In this document: positions 37,541 to 48,023 of the stretch, one piece after another | Numbering within the stretch: the stretch's first letter is position 1 | Layout of the letters: every line of letters starts with the position of its first letter | Assembly: GCF_002104455.1 (NCBI RefSeq) | Contig: NZ_NBOC01000013.1 | Span: 34,571 to 98,570, forward strand | DNA length: 64,000 nucleotides | Direction: 5' to 3' | Source: Colwellia chukchiensis | GTDB taxonomy: Bacteria; Pseudomonadota; Gammaproteobacteria; Enterobacterales; Alteromonadaceae | Made by a program: the position numbers and the translations under genes | Notes under the pieces: model-generated | What the model was told of the DNA's origin: nothing | The model's input: the letters and a program-made list of their open reading frames with translations, nothing else | Databases searched by the model: none

Positions 37541-37921
37541 ATGAAAGCATCTATCATTTTATTACTAGCGCTACTGGTTTCCTCCCTGAGCAAAGCGAGC
37601 AATTATGCTTACTTTGGTTTTGAGCCCTCCATAGTCACCAATTATGTTACTGTGCAAACCAAAATGGGTTATGTGCGCTTAAGCGTTGAGTTAATGATCG
37701 AAGATGCCAGCAATTACGAAGTGGTTGAGCATCATGCGCCGTTATTACGCGACGCTATTATTAATATTATCGGCCAACAGCCTGAGTCGAAAGTAAAATC
37801 AATTAATGGCCGCCATGAAATTCAGCGTTTATGTGAAGAAAAAGTAAAACAACTTTTAACGGAAGAAACGGGCCAACCTTTAGTGAAAAAGCTGCTATTT
37901 ACTCAATGGTTAGATAACTAG
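37541..37921 (+). CDS. FliL-like exported protein
   Basis: 126 residues with an N-terminal signal peptide or anchor (IILLLALLVSSLSKAS), then a FliL-type domain: YVTVQTKMGYVRLSVELMIEDASNYEVVEHHAPLLRDAIINII. FliL proteins sit at the flagellar stator, but this stand-alone copy is far from any flagellar operon and next to ubiC, as in Vibrio/Shewanella relatives. A flagellar role is therefore not assured. Confidence 0.72.
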   Translation: MKASIILLLALLVSSLSKASNYAYFGFEPSIVTNYVTVQTKMGYVRLSVELMIEDASNYEVVEHHAPLLRDAIINIIGQQPESKVKSINGRHEIQRLCEEKVKQLLTEETGQPLVKKLLFTQWLDN

Positions 37922-37974
37922 CCTTTGCATCGCTAAAGCAGCAATGTTAGTTGCTTAGCAAAGTATAGCCCGCT

Positions 37975-38835
37975 TTAATTTAGCCATTTTGTTTGACAAA
38001 ACTTACCGTAAGCGAATAGACAACCACTGACCAAACCTAACAAATGCGCGGTATTAGCGACATTTATCGGCATAAAACTGGTGTAACCTAATAACAACCA
38101 GAACAACATAAAACCAATGATAGGTGTCGACAACGCCAACCCTTTTTCGGGCATTAACCAGCCATACCACCACACATAGCCTACTAAAGCGTAGACAACA
38201 CCTGATAAACCACCAAAGTTCGGGCCATCAACAAGATATTGGCCAACATTTGACACCAGTGCCGACACCACCAGCAATGCAAACAAGTTTGTACTGCCCA
38301 ACAAACGCTCTATTGAGCCCCCTAATTGCCACCACCACATGGTATTAAAAGCAATATGAAGCCAAGAAAAGTGAATAAATGCAGGGCCTAGTAAACGGTG
38401 TGGCGCTTGCAGCATGGCTTCTACGCTTAACGTCGGGTAAAACTGCAAGTGATAAAATACCGCCTGTGCCCAGCCGAAATTGCTCAACATAAACGCGGCC
38501 CAGCATAAGGCAAACACAACTAAAGTAACGCCCCCTGCATGCTGAAAAAACTGCGCTTTAAAGCTACTCAATAAGCTGGGGGTATTGTCATCAAGCGCGG
38601 TAATATTGCCGTTGTGCCAAGCGGCTTGCTGATATTTGGCGTGGCTCGGATTAGCAATAAATTGCTCAAATTCCTGCCGTGCAAACTCATACTGGTCTTG
38701 CTGACAATATATAACAAAGCCATCGGTTTCTTTTACAACCTGGGTTTGTACTTGATGAGACTTAAGGTAATCACAAAAAAGTAAGGCAATATTTTGTTGC
38801 CTTACTTTTACTAACGCCTCTAACGGTAGCGACAT
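37975..38835 (-). CDS. glpG: Rhomboid intramembrane protease GlpG
   Basis: 286 residues: a cytosolic N-terminal domain of about 90 residues and six membrane helices. The catalytic pair is S211 in GGLSGVVYA and H264 in NTAHLLG; WWQLGGSIERLLG is the L1 region. GlpG cuts membrane proteins inside the bilayer. Its ATG overlaps the glpE stop (TAATG). It ends a four-gene set kbl-tdh-glpE-glpG, so rhomboid expression is linked to threonine breakdown here and not to glycerol-3-phosphate genes. Confidence 0.94.
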   Translation of the reverse strand: MSLPLEALVKVRQQNIALLFCDYLKSHQVQTQVVKETDGFVIYCQQDQYEFARQEFEQFIANPSHAKYQQAAWHNGNITALDDNTPSLLSSFKAQFFQHAGGVTLVVFALCWAAFMLSNFGWAQAVFYHLQFYPTLSVEAMLQAPHRLLGPAFIHFSWLHIAFNTMWWWQLGGSIERLLGSTNLFALLVVSALVSNVGQYLVDGPNFGGLSGVVYALVGYVWWYGWLMPEKGLALSTPIIGFMLFWLLLGYTSFMPINVANTAHLLGLVSGCLFAYGKFCQTKWLN

Positions 38836-39167
38836 TAACGTGCAACCGCGTCCGGATATTGTAATTGCCAGTCGGTGAAACCGCCGTCAAGCGAGTAAAC
38901 ATCCGTGAAATCTTGGCTGATAAGAAACTGCGCGGCTTGCTGACTAGAAATACCATGGTAACAACAGACAACTACCGGCGCGTCTAAGTCGGCATCTCGC
39001 AAAAAGTCCGCTAAGTTTTCATTACTTAAATGCACCGCATTGGGGATATGGCCGGCTTGAAATGACGCCGGATCACGAATATCTACCACTAAGTGGCTGT
39101 CATCTTTTAATAGCGGATGTAATTCGCTAATTTGCATATGTTTAAAGTTTTCGTCGCTGCTTGCCAT
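38835..39167 (-). CDS. glpE: Thiosulfate sulfurtransferase GlpE
   Basis: 110 residues from ATG 39167, which overlaps the tdh stop in TAATG and has GGAAG in front; a TTG at 39179 would add four residues. A single rhodanese domain: [21 protein letters not shown] and the active loop C69-YHGISS. It transfers sulfane sulfur from thiosulfate to cyanide or thiol acceptors such as thioredoxin. It is coupled by overlap to both neighbours. Confidence 0.93.
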   Translation of the reverse strand: MASSDENFKHMQISELHPLLKDDSHLVVDIRDPASFQAGHIPNAVHLSNENLADFLRDADLDAPVVVCCYHGISSQQAAQFLISQDFTDVYSLDGGFTDWQLQYPDAVAR

Positions 39168-40195
39168 TAGACTTCCCAATTTAAAATAACTTTTCCTGAC
39201 TGGCCCGAGCGCATAATATCAAACCCTTGCTGAAAATCATCAATATTAAAATGATGGGTAATGATCGGTGATAGATCGAGTCCAGATTGAATTAAGCTGG
39301 CCATTTTATACCAAGTTTCGAACATTTCACGCCCGTAAATACCTTTAATGGTTAATGCTTTAAAAATGACCTGACTCCAATCAATAGCCATATCTTGCCC
39401 AGGTATACCTAGCATAGCGATTTTTCCGCCATTATTCATATTGTTAAGCATATCGGTAAAGGCCATTGGCACACCGGACATTTCCATACCAACATCAAAA
39501 CCTTCCGTCATACCGAGTGATTTCATCACATCTGTTAAATTTTCTTTACTGACATCGACAGCGCGAGTTGCGCCCATTTTACGGGCTAAATTTAGGCGAT
39601 ACTCATTGACATCTGTAATAACGACATGACGAGCGCCAACATGCTTTGCCACGGCTGCCGCCATAATCCCTATCGGCCCCGCCCCTGTGATCAACACATC
39701 TTCACCCACTAAATCAAATGACAACGCGGTATGCACTGCGTTACCAAAAGGGTCAAATATTGCGGCTAAATCATCAGAAATTTCATCAGGTAATTTAAAA
39801 GCATTAAAGGCGGGAATAACCAAGTATTCAGCAAAAGAACCGGCACGATTGACGCCCACTCCAACCGTATTACGGCATAAATGCGTTCGTCCACCACGGC
39901 AATTACGGCAATGACCACAAGTAATATGACCTTCTCCCGAGACACGATCGCCAATGGCAAAACCTTTCACTTCTTGCCCAATACCGACAACTTCGCCCGC
40001 ATACTCATGACCAACCACCATAGGCACAGGAATGGTTTTTTGTGACCACTCATCCCAGTTATAAATATGAATATCGGTGCCACAAATGGCGGTTTTCTTA
40101 ATTTTGATCAACAGATCATTGTGACCAAGCTCAGGCATTGCGGAGTCGGTCATCCAGATACCTGGTTCTGGTTTTAATTTTGCTAACGATTTCAT
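39167..40195 (-). CDS. tdh: L-threonine 3-dehydrogenase
   Basis: 342 residues, medium-chain zinc dehydrogenase. Catalytic zinc ligand C38 is in [15 protein letters not shown]; the structural zinc site is [15 protein letters not shown]; the Rossmann motif is [10 protein letters not shown]. It oxidises threonine to 2-amino-3-oxobutyrate with NAD. It follows kbl after two bases, so both enzymes of the pathway are made together. Confidence 0.97.
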   Translation of the reverse strand: MKSLAKLKPEPGIWMTDSAMPELGHNDLLIKIKKTAICGTDIHIYNWDEWSQKTIPVPMVVGHEYAGEVVGIGQEVKGFAIGDRVSGEGHITCGHCRNCRGGRTHLCRNTVGVGVNRAGSFAEYLVIPAFNAFKLPDEISDDLAAIFDPFGNAVHTALSFDLVGEDVLITGAGPIGIMAAAVAKHVGARHVVITDVNEYRLNLARKMGATRAVDVSKENLTDVMKSLGMTEGFDVGMEMSGVPMAFTDMLNNMNNGGKIAMLGIPGQDMAIDWSQVIFKALTIKGIYGREMFETWYKMASLIQSGLDLSPIITHHFNIDDFQQGFDIMRSGQSGKVILNWEV

Positions 40196-40197
40196 CT

Positions 40198-41412
40198 TTA
40201 ACCCTCGATGACGTTCATTTCTTTACCAATACGAATAAACGCTGCAATGGCAGTATCTAATTCCTCTTTAGTGTGTGCAGCAGAAATTTGGGTGCGAATA
40301 CGCGCTTGCCCTTTAGGCACTACAGGGAATGAAAAACCTATAACATAAATGCCTTCCGCTAACAGACGCTCAGCCATTTCGCTGGCAACTTTGGCATCAC
40401 CTAGCATAACGGGCACTATCGCATGATCCGCACCTGCACAAGTAAAGCCTGCCGCTTCCATTTGCGTTCTAAAATAGCTGGCATTGTCTTTTAGGGTTTT
40501 TCGTAAGTCATCACTTTGTGCTAATAAGTCCAAAACTTTTATCGAAGCATTCACAATCGCCGGTGCCAATGAATTAGAAAACAAGTAAGGACGTGAGCGT
40601 TGACGTAACCATTCAACCACTTCTTTTTTCGCGGCAGTATAGCCCCCTGAAGCACCGCCCATGGCTTTACCTAAGGTACCAGTAATGATGTCTACACGCC
40701 CCATAACTTGACAGTATTCATGACTACCACGACCTTGCTCGCCGACAAAGCCGACCGCATGCGAATCATCAACCATGACCATGGCATTATATTTATCGGC
40801 TAAATCACATACCGCTTGTAAGTTAGCGATCACTCCATCCATCGAAAATACACCATCAGTGGCAATGAGCTTAAAACGCGCGCCAGCTTTATCGGCTTCA
40901 ATTAAACGTGCTTCTAACTCCGCCGCGTCGTTATTGGCATAACGATAACGTTTGGCCTTACATAAGCGCACACCATCAATAATAGAGGCATGGTTAAGTG
41001 AGTCACTAATAATGGCATCTTCTGGTCCTAATAAGGTTTCAAACAAGCCGGTATTCGCATCAAAGCATGAAGAATATAAGATGGTATCTTCCATACCTAA
41101 AAACTGACTTAATTTTTGTTCTAAGGTTTTATGAATATCTTGCGTACCACAAATAAAGCGCACCGATGCCACACCAAAACCATGATCATCTAAACCTTGT
41201 TTAGCTGCCGCAATTAAACTGGGGTGGTTTGCTAAGCCTAAATAATTATTTGCACAAAAGTTAATCACTTTTTCGCCGGTGCTAACCGAAATATTCGGCT
41301 GCTGTGCCGTGGTTATCACTCGCTCTGCTTTATACAAACCATCGGCTTTTACTTGTGAAATTTGTGTAGTTAAGTGGCGATAAAAATTATTAGTACGGGT
41401 AGAATTTGTCAC
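40198..41412 (-). CDS. kbl: 2-amino-3-ketobutyrate CoA ligase
   Basis: 404 residues of the alpha-oxoamine synthase family; the PLP lysine is in [15 protein letters not shown] and the [10 protein letters not shown] motif binds the cofactor. It cleaves 2-amino-3-oxobutyrate with CoA to glycine and acetyl-CoA. The start is GTG with AAGGAT in front, the same leader as proB. It is the first gene of the operon and lies opposite an Lrp-family gene. Confidence 0.97.
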   Translation of the reverse strand: MTNSTRTNNFYRHLTTQISQVKADGLYKAERVITTAQQPNISVSTGEKVINFCANNYLGLANHPSLIAAAKQGLDDHGFGVASVRFICGTQDIHKTLEQKLSQFLGMEDTILYSSCFDANTGLFETLLGPEDAIISDSLNHASIIDGVRLCKAKRYRYANNDAAELEARLIEADKAGARFKLIATDGVFSMDGVIANLQAVCDLADKYNAMVMVDDSHAVGFVGEQGRGSHEYCQVMGRVDIITGTLGKAMGGASGGYTAAKKEVVEWLRQRSRPYLFSNSLAPAIVNASIKVLDLLAQSDDLRKTLKDNASYFRTQMEAAGFTCAGADHAIVPVMLGDAKVASEMAERLLAEGIYVIGFSFPVVPKGQARIRTQISAAHTKEELDTAIAAFIRIGKEMNVIEG

Positions 41413-41475
41413 GGTAAATCCTTAAAAAGTTAGCTGCTTGCAATCATCGTATTATCAGCCTAGACCAGATAACAA

Positions 41476-41538
41476 TAAAAGTGACATTACTTAATAAAGT
41501 GTCACTTTTAATAGTCAAATTGACATATAAGGCTGTCA
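41476..41538. promoter_or_regulatory. Divergent control region with repeated TGTCA half-sites
   Basis: A perfect 11-bp inverted repeat TAAAAGTGACA (41476-41486) / TGTCACTTTTA (41500-41510) is followed by two more half-sites, TGACA (41521-41525) and TGTCA (41534-41538). TTGACA at 41520 with TAATAT at 41544 forms a plausible promoter for the Lrp-family gene. Spaced half-sites on both sides suit an Lrp-type octamer controlling both directions. Confidence 0.6.
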
Positions 41539-41585
41539 AAGTGTAATATTAGCGGTGTTTTTTGCTTAAAATAAGTGGGCCGTCT

Positions 41586-42014
41586 GTGTTAACCGAAAAA
41601 GATGAAGAACTATTATCCATTTTGCGACTAAATGCTCGGGCAAGTGTTTCCGATATGGCTAGAGCCACCGGTGTTTCAAGAACCGCCATTCAAAATCGGC
41701 TCAATAAACTCGAAAATAATAACATCATCAAGGGTTACAGTGTGGTGTTAGGAAGTGAATATACCAGCGGCTTAATCTCTTCCAATGTGTCGTTGAAGGT
41801 TAACCCTAATTTACGACAAACTATTTGTGTTGCCTTGCGTAAAGTCCATCAAATTAGTCATATTTATTCGATCAGTGGTGAGTATGATTTATTAGTTACC
41901 ATTCAAGCCCGTACCTTAGAAAAACTCAGTGAAGTCTTAAACATGGTGTGCTCACTAGAAGGAGTGGCCCGAACCAACTCTTCAATTATTCTCGATACCA
42001 TATTTAAACGCTAG
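41586..42014 (+). CDS. Lrp/AsnC family regulator, likely of threonine catabolism
   Basis: 142 residues from GTG 41586; a TTG at 41562 is possible but would lie only a few bases after the likely transcription start. The helix-turn-helix (ARASVSDMARATGVSRTAIQNRLNKLE) and the C-terminal RAM domain (HIYSISGEYDLLVTIQARTLEKL) are complete. It is divergent from kbl-tdh with symmetric sites between, so it probably senses an amino acid such as threonine or glycine and controls that operon. This is an inference. Confidence 0.83.
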   Translation: MLTEKDEELLSILRLNARASVSDMARATGVSRTAIQNRLNKLENNNIIKGYSVVLGSEYTSGLISSNVSLKVNPNLRQTICVALRKVHQISHIYSISGEYDLLVTIQARTLEKLSEVLNMVCSLEGVARTNSSIILDTIFKR

Positions 42015-42101
42015 GCGGCAGTATTTAACACACCATTAATTTTTTTGTCGCTGATATTAGGTATACTAGCGCACAAGAATGATTATTTTTGAGTTTAGTG
42101 C

Positions 42102-43391
42102 GTGCATTTTACCTTAGCTTTAGTTTTATACCGTATATTCTTTTTGTTATTAACGCCCATTTTGCTGCTGGCATTATTATTACGCTCGATAACACAACAA
42201 GCGTATCGGCAGCGACTAGGCGAGCGCTTAGGAATACTACCAAAACAACTGCAAGCTAACGGCATTGTCATCCATGGCGCAAGCGTTGGTGAAATAATAG
42301 CGTTAAAGCCGTTTATAGAGCTATTACTAAATTATTACAATGACTTACCGATAACTGTCACCAGCTTTACACCGACCGGCTCGGCGCAAGTAAAAAAATT
42401 GTTTGCCGATAAAGTACAACATTGCTACCTACCGCTAGATAATCTGCTTTCCAGCCATTTATTTTTACAACGCTTGCAGCCACAAGCGATGATATTTATG
42501 GAAACTGAGTTGTGGCCTAATCTTATTGCGCAATGTCATCGCCAACAGGTCAAATTGATGCTGATCAATGGTCGTTTATCAGCAAAGTCTATGCGCAGCT
42601 ATCAAAAGCTCACTTATTTGCTAAGCCCAACCATCCAGCGTTTTGATAAAATTCTCACCCAAAGCCAAGTGAACCAAGATAACTTTCTTACCTTAGGTGC
42701 TAGGCCAGCGCAATGCACATTATCGGGTAACCTCAAGTTTGATATTGCCATCAACAAAGCGCTTGCAGCCAAACAACAAGAGCTTGCTAGCTTACTCAAC
42801 GAACCACGCAATATTTGGCTAATTGCCAGTACCCACCCTGGTGACGAAGCGCTGGCATTAAAAGCTTTTAACCAAGTTAAACAACAAGATAAAACTGCGC
42901 TGCTGGTCATTGTTCCGCGCCATCCAGAGCGCTTTGAGCAAGTAGCAACCCTAGCGCAAAACGCAGGTAATACGGTTATTAGACGCAGCCAAAAACAAAG
43001 CGTTACGCTCGCCACACAAGTTTGGGTCATTGACAGTTTAGGGGAGCTTTTAGCGGCTTGTGCCTTGGCTAACGTGGTTACTATGGGCGGCAGTTTCAGT
43101 GACATTGGTGGTCATAACCCGTTAGAGCCCGCCTTATTTAAAAAGCCTATTATTGTCGGACCCGACATGAGCAATTTTAGTGAAATATTGACCCAATTGC
43201 ATACTGCGAACGCGATCGTGCAACTGTCCAATGATCAACCAATACCCGAGGCACTTGCAGAGGCGGTAATACGTTTATTGTCCGATAACAATTTCGCCGA
43301 AAGCTTAGGCAATAATGCTTATCAGGTTGTGCAAGCCAATCAAGGGGCAACTCGGTTAACCTTTAACGCCTTACAACAGTTGCTGCAATAA
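42102..43391 (+). CDS. waaA: Kdo transferase
   Basis: 429 residues, start GTG 42102. An N-terminal membrane helix (LVLYRIFFLLLTPILLLALLL) is followed by a GT30/GT-B fold with GASVGEIIALKPF, FMETELWPNLI, STHPGDE, VPRHPERF and GGSFSDIGGHNPLEPA. WaaA adds Kdo to lipid IVA at the inner face of the membrane. A Kdo kinase gene lies 2.3 kb downstream, which suggests a single phosphorylated Kdo as in Vibrio and Haemophilus. Confidence 0.96.
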   Translation: MHFTLALVLYRIFFLLLTPILLLALLLRSITQQAYRQRLGERLGILPKQLQANGIVIHGASVGEIIALKPFIELLLNYYNDLPITVTSFTPTGSAQVKKLFADKVQHCYLPLDNLLSSHLFLQRLQPQAMIFMETELWPNLIAQCHRQQVKLMLINGRLSAKSMRSYQKLTYLLSPTIQRFDKILTQSQVNQDNFLTLGARPAQCTLSGNLKFDIAINKALAAKQQELASLLNEPRNIWLIASTHPGDEALALKAFNQVKQQDKTALLVIVPRHPERFEQVATLAQNAGNTVIRRSQKQSVTLATQVWVIDSLGELLAACALANVVTMGGSFSDIGGHNPLEPALFKKPIIVGPDMSNFSEILTQLHTANAIVQLSNDQPIPEALAEAVIRLLSDNNFAESLGNNAYQVVQANQGATRLTFNALQQLLQ

Positions 43392-43417
43392 CCCGTGCCT
43401 GCTCATTTGGTTAGCCG

Positions 43418-44020
43418 TTAAACGCGCGCCTTTAAATACAACCTGATCCCTAAGGCCGTTAACAAGATTAGCAGCACGAGTCCTAAAATACCCAGCACTT
43501 GATCTAGCACTTGATGGCCTGTCCATTGCAGGTAATGAATCTTATAAAGCTGATTAATTAATTTAGTGTCTGGCCCTGTTTGGCTTAAGCTTAAGCGTTG
43601 CCAATTCAGGCTAAGCTCAACCCCTGTACTTGTGGTTGCGGTTAAGCCGGTAATATTTACAATCTCACCGTAGCGCTCAGGGTCTTGACGCACAGCATCC
43701 GTTAACAGCTGTTTAACGGCTGGCGCTGATGGCATCGCTTTATCTTGTAGGGTCTGTAGATCTAAATGTCTGCTGCTATTGTCCTGCTTTACCAATAAAT
43801 GTTGACCTAAAATGCTACGCACAATTTTAATTTCTTGCCAGTTTGGCTGAGCTTGCAATGTTAAAGTTTGCGACAACGGATAGGTTTTAATCGACAGTTG
43901 CTGGTACGCCGCTTGGTAACCTGGCTTAATAAAAAACACTAAGCCTGTTACTGTCCATGCCAACATAGGTAGTACTAAAATCAGGCCGACCATTTTATGA
44001 AGTTTTGCACTTTTAATCAT
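43418..44020 (-). CDS. PepSY domain membrane protein
   Basis: Start at ATG 44020 with AGGTGA seven bases ahead; 200 residues. A helix near the N-terminus (MVGLILVLPMLAWTVTGLVFFI) and one near the C-terminus (LDQVLGILGLVLLILLTALGIRLYL) flank a periplasmic part with a PepSY-like stretch around LLTDAVRQDPERYGE and the LYKIHYLQWTGH segment. Relatives are linked to iron-siderophore reduction or peptidase inhibition. The role here is unknown. Confidence 0.7.
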   Translation of the reverse strand: MIKSAKLHKMVGLILVLPMLAWTVTGLVFFIKPGYQAAYQQLSIKTYPLSQTLTLQAQPNWQEIKIVRSILGQHLLVKQDNSSRHLDLQTLQDKAMPSAPAVKQLLTDAVRQDPERYGEIVNITGLTATTSTGVELSLNWQRLSLSQTGPDTKLINQLYKIHYLQWTGHQVLDQVLGILGLVLLILLTALGIRLYLKARV

Positions 44021-44104
44021 CTTGGCATCACCTGATCTGAGTATAAAAACCATGGCAAGCCCCTTGCCACTGCGGTTACATAAAGCAATATCATGATTAA
44101 ATCC

Positions 44105-44551
44105 TTAAGCTTTGATACGAGGTTGTGCAATTTCTTGAATACGAATAATTTGCGAAAAGTCCGCTTGTTGATCTAAGGCCAGCGGTATTAACCAGCGCAA
44201 GTTTGGCAGCAATTGCTGGGGTAGTTGGGCGACCTTAAATAAATGGATTGTTTCCGCCTCTTGGGTTTTTGCTTGGTACGCTAAATCGGTGCGGGCAAAA
44301 TACATATCTACTTGGTAGGCATTCGGGCGATAAATATCGGCAAACTGTGTCCAAACTTTTGGGCTAGTAACGACACCCGTTTCTTCTTTACACTCACGCA
44401 CCATAGCCGCAACCGAGGACTCTTCGGTTTCAATTTTGCCGCCAATACCATTAAACAAACCACGCTGCCATGACGGGTTTATTTTTTTGATCAACACTAA
44501 GTGGCTGGCATCAGCTGAAAATAAAAAGCCAGTAACATATTTTTGCAACAT
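44105..44551 (-). CDS. NUDIX hydrolase
   Basis: The second of two adjacent ATG codons (44551) has the best spacing to GAGGG, giving 148 residues. The Nudix box GGKIETEESSVAAMVRECKE, followed by ETGV, is complete with REC-KEE. Such enzymes cleave nucleoside diphosphates linked to another group; the GFLFSADASHLVLIKK start and NGIGGKIE suggest a MutT-like or NTP-cleaning role. Ten bases may separate it from the GT9 gene upstream on the same strand only by loose association (49 bp gap). Confidence 0.82.
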   Translation of the reverse strand: MLQKYVTGFLFSADASHLVLIKKINPSWQRGLFNGIGGKIETEESSVAAMVRECKEETGVVTSPKVWTQFADIYRPNAYQVDMYFARTDLAYQAKTQEAETIHLFKVAQLPQQLLPNLRWLIPLALDQQADFSQIIRIQEIAQPRIKA

Positions 44552-44599
44552 CATGACCCTCGCAAGTTGAAGACAAGCAAACCCATTCACATAAACGGT

Positions 44600-45688
44600 T
44601 TAAAGCAACTCAGGGTAGTGATCTTTAATTAAGCGCTCGATACTTTGCTGCACAGCATTGATGCTAATTTGCATCATCAGCTCTTTGCCTTTTGCCCGTG
44701 TGCCCCAAGGTAAGTTTTCAACACTTTGTTGGTATTGTTGCTGAATTGCCGCCTCATAAGCACTCACCACATATTGTTGATACAAATAGGGGCCGGTGCG
44801 GTTAGGGTTGCTGTGCGCGTATAAACCTACGACTGGCGTACCAACGGTCACCGCCATATGCGCCGGTCCAGTATCCGGCGCTATGACTAAGTGCGCAATA
44901 TTTAAAACGGCAAGCAATTGCTTTAATGTGGTTTTGCCAACTAGGTTTAATATTTCATTGTCACCGATACTAAAATCACTGCGACTAATAATGGCTTCTG
45001 CTAAGAGCTTTTCCATAGTTGACGGACCGCCACAGATAACGACCTTAAAGCCACGCGCAGTTAAATACTGTGCCGTTTGTGAATAGCCTTCAGCGTGCCA
45101 ATTGCGCTCCGCTTTACTGGCGGCAGGCGAAATTACGGCAATCGGCTTACCAGTAAGATTGCCGGCACTGAGCGTTTCACTCGCCCACAATTGGTCAACA
45201 TCCGTTAATGGCATCTGCCACTGTGGTGGTGCAACCTCCAAGCCCAACGCTTTAACAAAGCCCATAAAACCATCAAGCACATGTGGCTGCGTTTGTGCGG
45301 CTATTTTCTTATTGGTAAATAACCATTGCCCTTCTTTTGCGCGCTGCTGGTCAAAGCCAATTTTAATTTTTGCTGGTATACACAAACTGGCAATGCTAGC
45401 GCGTAATGCCACTTGCATGTGTAACAAAATATCGAATTTTTGCTGTTTCAATGTTGCACGCAAATCGCGAAAACCTTTTAAGCCAGCGGATTTGTCAAAA
45501 ATAACAAATTCAACACCAGCCATGCCTTGCAACAAGCTAGCTTCTACTTTACCAATCACCCAGGTTATTTTGGTTTCTGGCCATTGTTGCTGAATAAGTT
45601 GCACCATGGCGACAGCATGACAAACGTCACCGATGGCCGATAAGCGTAATAAACATAAATTTTTTGGTGCAGATAATTGACCCAGCAT
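44600..45688 (-). CDS. Glycosyltransferase family 9 (LPS heptosyltransferase-like)
   Basis: The start is ATG 45688 (362 residues). The frame continues to 45967 but that part is a nonsense extension overlapping kdkA on the other strand. The N-terminus NLCLLRLSAIGDVCHAVAMVQLIQ and the C-terminal VIAPDTGPAHMAVTVGTPVVGLY are the GT9 hallmarks. Members add heptose to the LPS core from ADP-heptose. It is divergent from the Kdo kinase gene, so it belongs to core oligosaccharide assembly; which heptose it adds is unclear. Confidence 0.88.
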   Translation of the reverse strand: MLGQLSAPKNLCLLRLSAIGDVCHAVAMVQLIQQQWPETKITWVIGKVEASLLQGMAGVEFVIFDKSAGLKGFRDLRATLKQQKFDILLHMQVALRASIASLCIPAKIKIGFDQQRAKEGQWLFTNKKIAAQTQPHVLDGFMGFVKALGLEVAPPQWQMPLTDVDQLWASETLSAGNLTGKPIAVISPAASKAERNWHAEGYSQTAQYLTARGFKVVICGGPSTMEKLLAEAIISRSDFSIGDNEILNLVGKTTLKQLLAVLNIAHLVIAPDTGPAHMAVTVGTPVVGLYAHSNPNRTGPYLYQQYVVSAYEAAIQQQYQQSVENLPWGTRAKGKELMMQISINAVQQSIERLIKDHYPELL

Positions 45689-45736
45689 AAAGGATTCACC
45701 ACAATAGCAGCAGAAATATAATATAGGTCTATTATC

Positions 45737-46495
45737 TTGAACCAGCCTGCAATTGTAAAACCCTGTCACGAAAAAACTTTTCAACAGGGAAAGGTTTATT
45801 GCCGATACCAAGGCGCTAAAATTAACAATTTTCTTCCCGACATGTTCGACAGTCACTATTGGCAGCAACAACAAGCCATCGTCGGCAGCGCCGAAGGACG
45901 CGGCACAACTTGGTTTATCACCACAGATCAGGCAGAGCACGGTGTCCAGCATTGGGTATTGCGCCACTATTATCGCGGTGGCTTAATTGGCAAAGTTATT
46001 CATGACCATTACTTTTATACTGGCATGAATAATACGCGCGCAGCGCGAGAGTTTACGTTGCTACAAGCAATGCAAGAACTGGGTTTGCCGGCGCCAGAGC
46101 CGGTGGCGTTTCGCATCATTAAGCAGGGTTTGTGGTATCAGGCTGACTTATTATCTACCCGCATTAACAACGCCAACGACTTAGTCGCGCTGCTGAGCGC
46201 GCATGCAATTTCAGTGTCGTTATGGCAAGAAATCGGGCGAGTGATCAAAATGTTTCATCGACACGGAATATATCATCATGATCTTAACGCCCATAATATT
46301 CTCATTGATGATAAGGATAAGGTATGGCTAATCGATTTTGACCAAGGCGAGCAACGTCAGCAGCAAAATAAATGGCCTGCCGCCAATTTGGCGAGATTGC
46401 TTAGATCATTTCGAAAAGAAAACGCTAAATTAGCGCGCTGGCACTGGCATGAAGACAACTGGCAAGCATTATTACAAGGCTATAATAGCAATTAA
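45737..46495 (+). CDS. kdkA: 3-deoxy-D-manno-octulosonic acid kinase
   Basis: 252 residues from TTG 45737 (AGG nine bases ahead; no ATG before residue 36). Kinase motifs: catalytic loop HGIYHHDLNAHNILID and WLIDFDQGE in place of DFG. This is the KdkA/WaaP-like family that phosphorylates the single Kdo of lipid A-Kdo on the inner membrane. Its presence near waaA fits a one-Kdo core. Confidence 0.9.
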   Translation: MNQPAIVKPCHEKTFQQGKVYCRYQGAKINNFLPDMFDSHYWQQQQAIVGSAEGRGTTWFITTDQAEHGVQHWVLRHYYRGGLIGKVIHDHYFYTGMNNTRAAREFTLLQAMQELGLPAPEPVAFRIIKQGLWYQADLLSTRINNANDLVALLSAHAISVSLWQEIGRVIKMFHRHGIYHHDLNAHNILIDDKDKVWLIDFDQGEQRQQQNKWPAANLARLLRSFRKENAKLARWHWHEDNWQALLQGYNSN

Positions 46496-46533
46496 TCGCG
46501 AAGTGCCAACACAGCTGCGCATTTATGCCAGCA

Positions 46534-47190
46534 TTAAGCAGAAGCTAAACTTTCTTGGCAACGTTTACGGTACATAGCACGAGCCGCTAAAAACTCACTC
46601 TTGGCACCTTCGCTAATATAAGGCTGGATGATCACTAAAATTTTTAGCACTCCTTGATAGAAAACCGCATCATTGATCTCATTGTCATTAGTTTGCGTTT
46701 GATAAAAGCTCAGCCAAAACGTATTTACTAAGCGCAAAATACTGACAATATCAGGTAAATCTTCGTCAGAAAACTCCATCATTTTAGCATCGCGCAAAGA
46801 CAGCAATAGCCCACTAACACGCTGCGAAATAAAGCCTTGTACTTCAACATATTTATCGTGAAGTAAGGGGTTTTTTGCTAGCAATACCGGCAGGTTGCTG
46901 TAAAAAAATCTAAACTTCATTAAGGCCTGAAAAACCACGTCCATGTATAAAATAATGGCATCTAGTGGTTTCACATCTGGGCTGACTTCCGGCATGGTTT
47001 CTATCAATAAATTTCGCGCATACTCTTCGTAAATGGACAAAATAATGTCTTCTTTGTTACGAAAGTGGTAATAAAGGTTACCTGGGCTAATACCAAGTTC
47101 GGCAGCAATGTGATTGGTGGTTACATTACGTTCGCCGCGCTCATTAAACAAAGCAATGCTGGCTTGAATGATCCTATCCCGTGTTTTCAT
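46534..47190 (-). CDS. TetR family regulator
   Basis: 218 residues. The helix-turn-helix NVTTNHIAAELGISPGNLYYHFRNKEDII is clear; the C-terminal ligand domain is of the type found in a conserved TetR gene next to coaD in Vibrio and Shewanella. Upstream, CTTTAGTT (47207-47214) and AACTAAAG (47253-47260) form a widely spaced inverted repeat that might be an operator. The ligand and targets are unknown. Confidence 0.85.
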   Translation of the reverse strand: MKTRDRIIQASIALFNERGERNVTTNHIAAELGISPGNLYYHFRNKEDIILSIYEEYARNLLIETMPEVSPDVKPLDAIILYMDVVFQALMKFRFFYSNLPVLLAKNPLLHDKYVEVQGFISQRVSGLLLSLRDAKMMEFSDEDLPDIVSILRLVNTFWLSFYQTQTNDNEINDAVFYQGVLKILVIIQPYISEGAKSEFLAARAMYRKRCQESLASA

Positions 47191-47462
47191 TGATATTACT
47201 TCTTATCTTTAGTTGAGAGATATTTTTCTATCATACTATCAAATTCTGCTAAAACTAAAGTATTTCGAGTAAATACTTTAAGTGAATAGTGTTCGGCTTT
47301 CCTTTCCACAAGGAAAGTAGTTATCTTGTTTTAAAATACTGTTTCGACCAAGCCAAGCACAGCACTGATGTTACGGACAAAAGTGATTGATTGTGATTGT
47401 TTTTTGAATTTAATGCACCGTGCAATTACAATAGCTTTTTATTCTTTGTTAAAAGCATTTAA

Positions 47463-47951
<489 letters not shown>

Positions 47952-48023
47952 CCGCAACTGGCCAACATTTTATATGGTTGAAGCTCATGTTTAGCCTAGG
48001 GTAACCGACCAACAACTTCAGGA

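Noticed and set aside
45102..45593. 163-codon plus-strand frame opposite the GT9 gene
   Set aside because: It is antisense to a well supported gene and shows no family features; the same holds for the 163-codon frame opposite waaA at 42614-43105.
45689..45967. N-terminal extension of the GT9 glycosyltransferase frame
   Set aside because: The 93 extra codons overlap the divergent kdkA gene, do not look like GT9 sequence, and the normal N-terminus (NLCLLRLSAIGD) follows the ATG at 45688.
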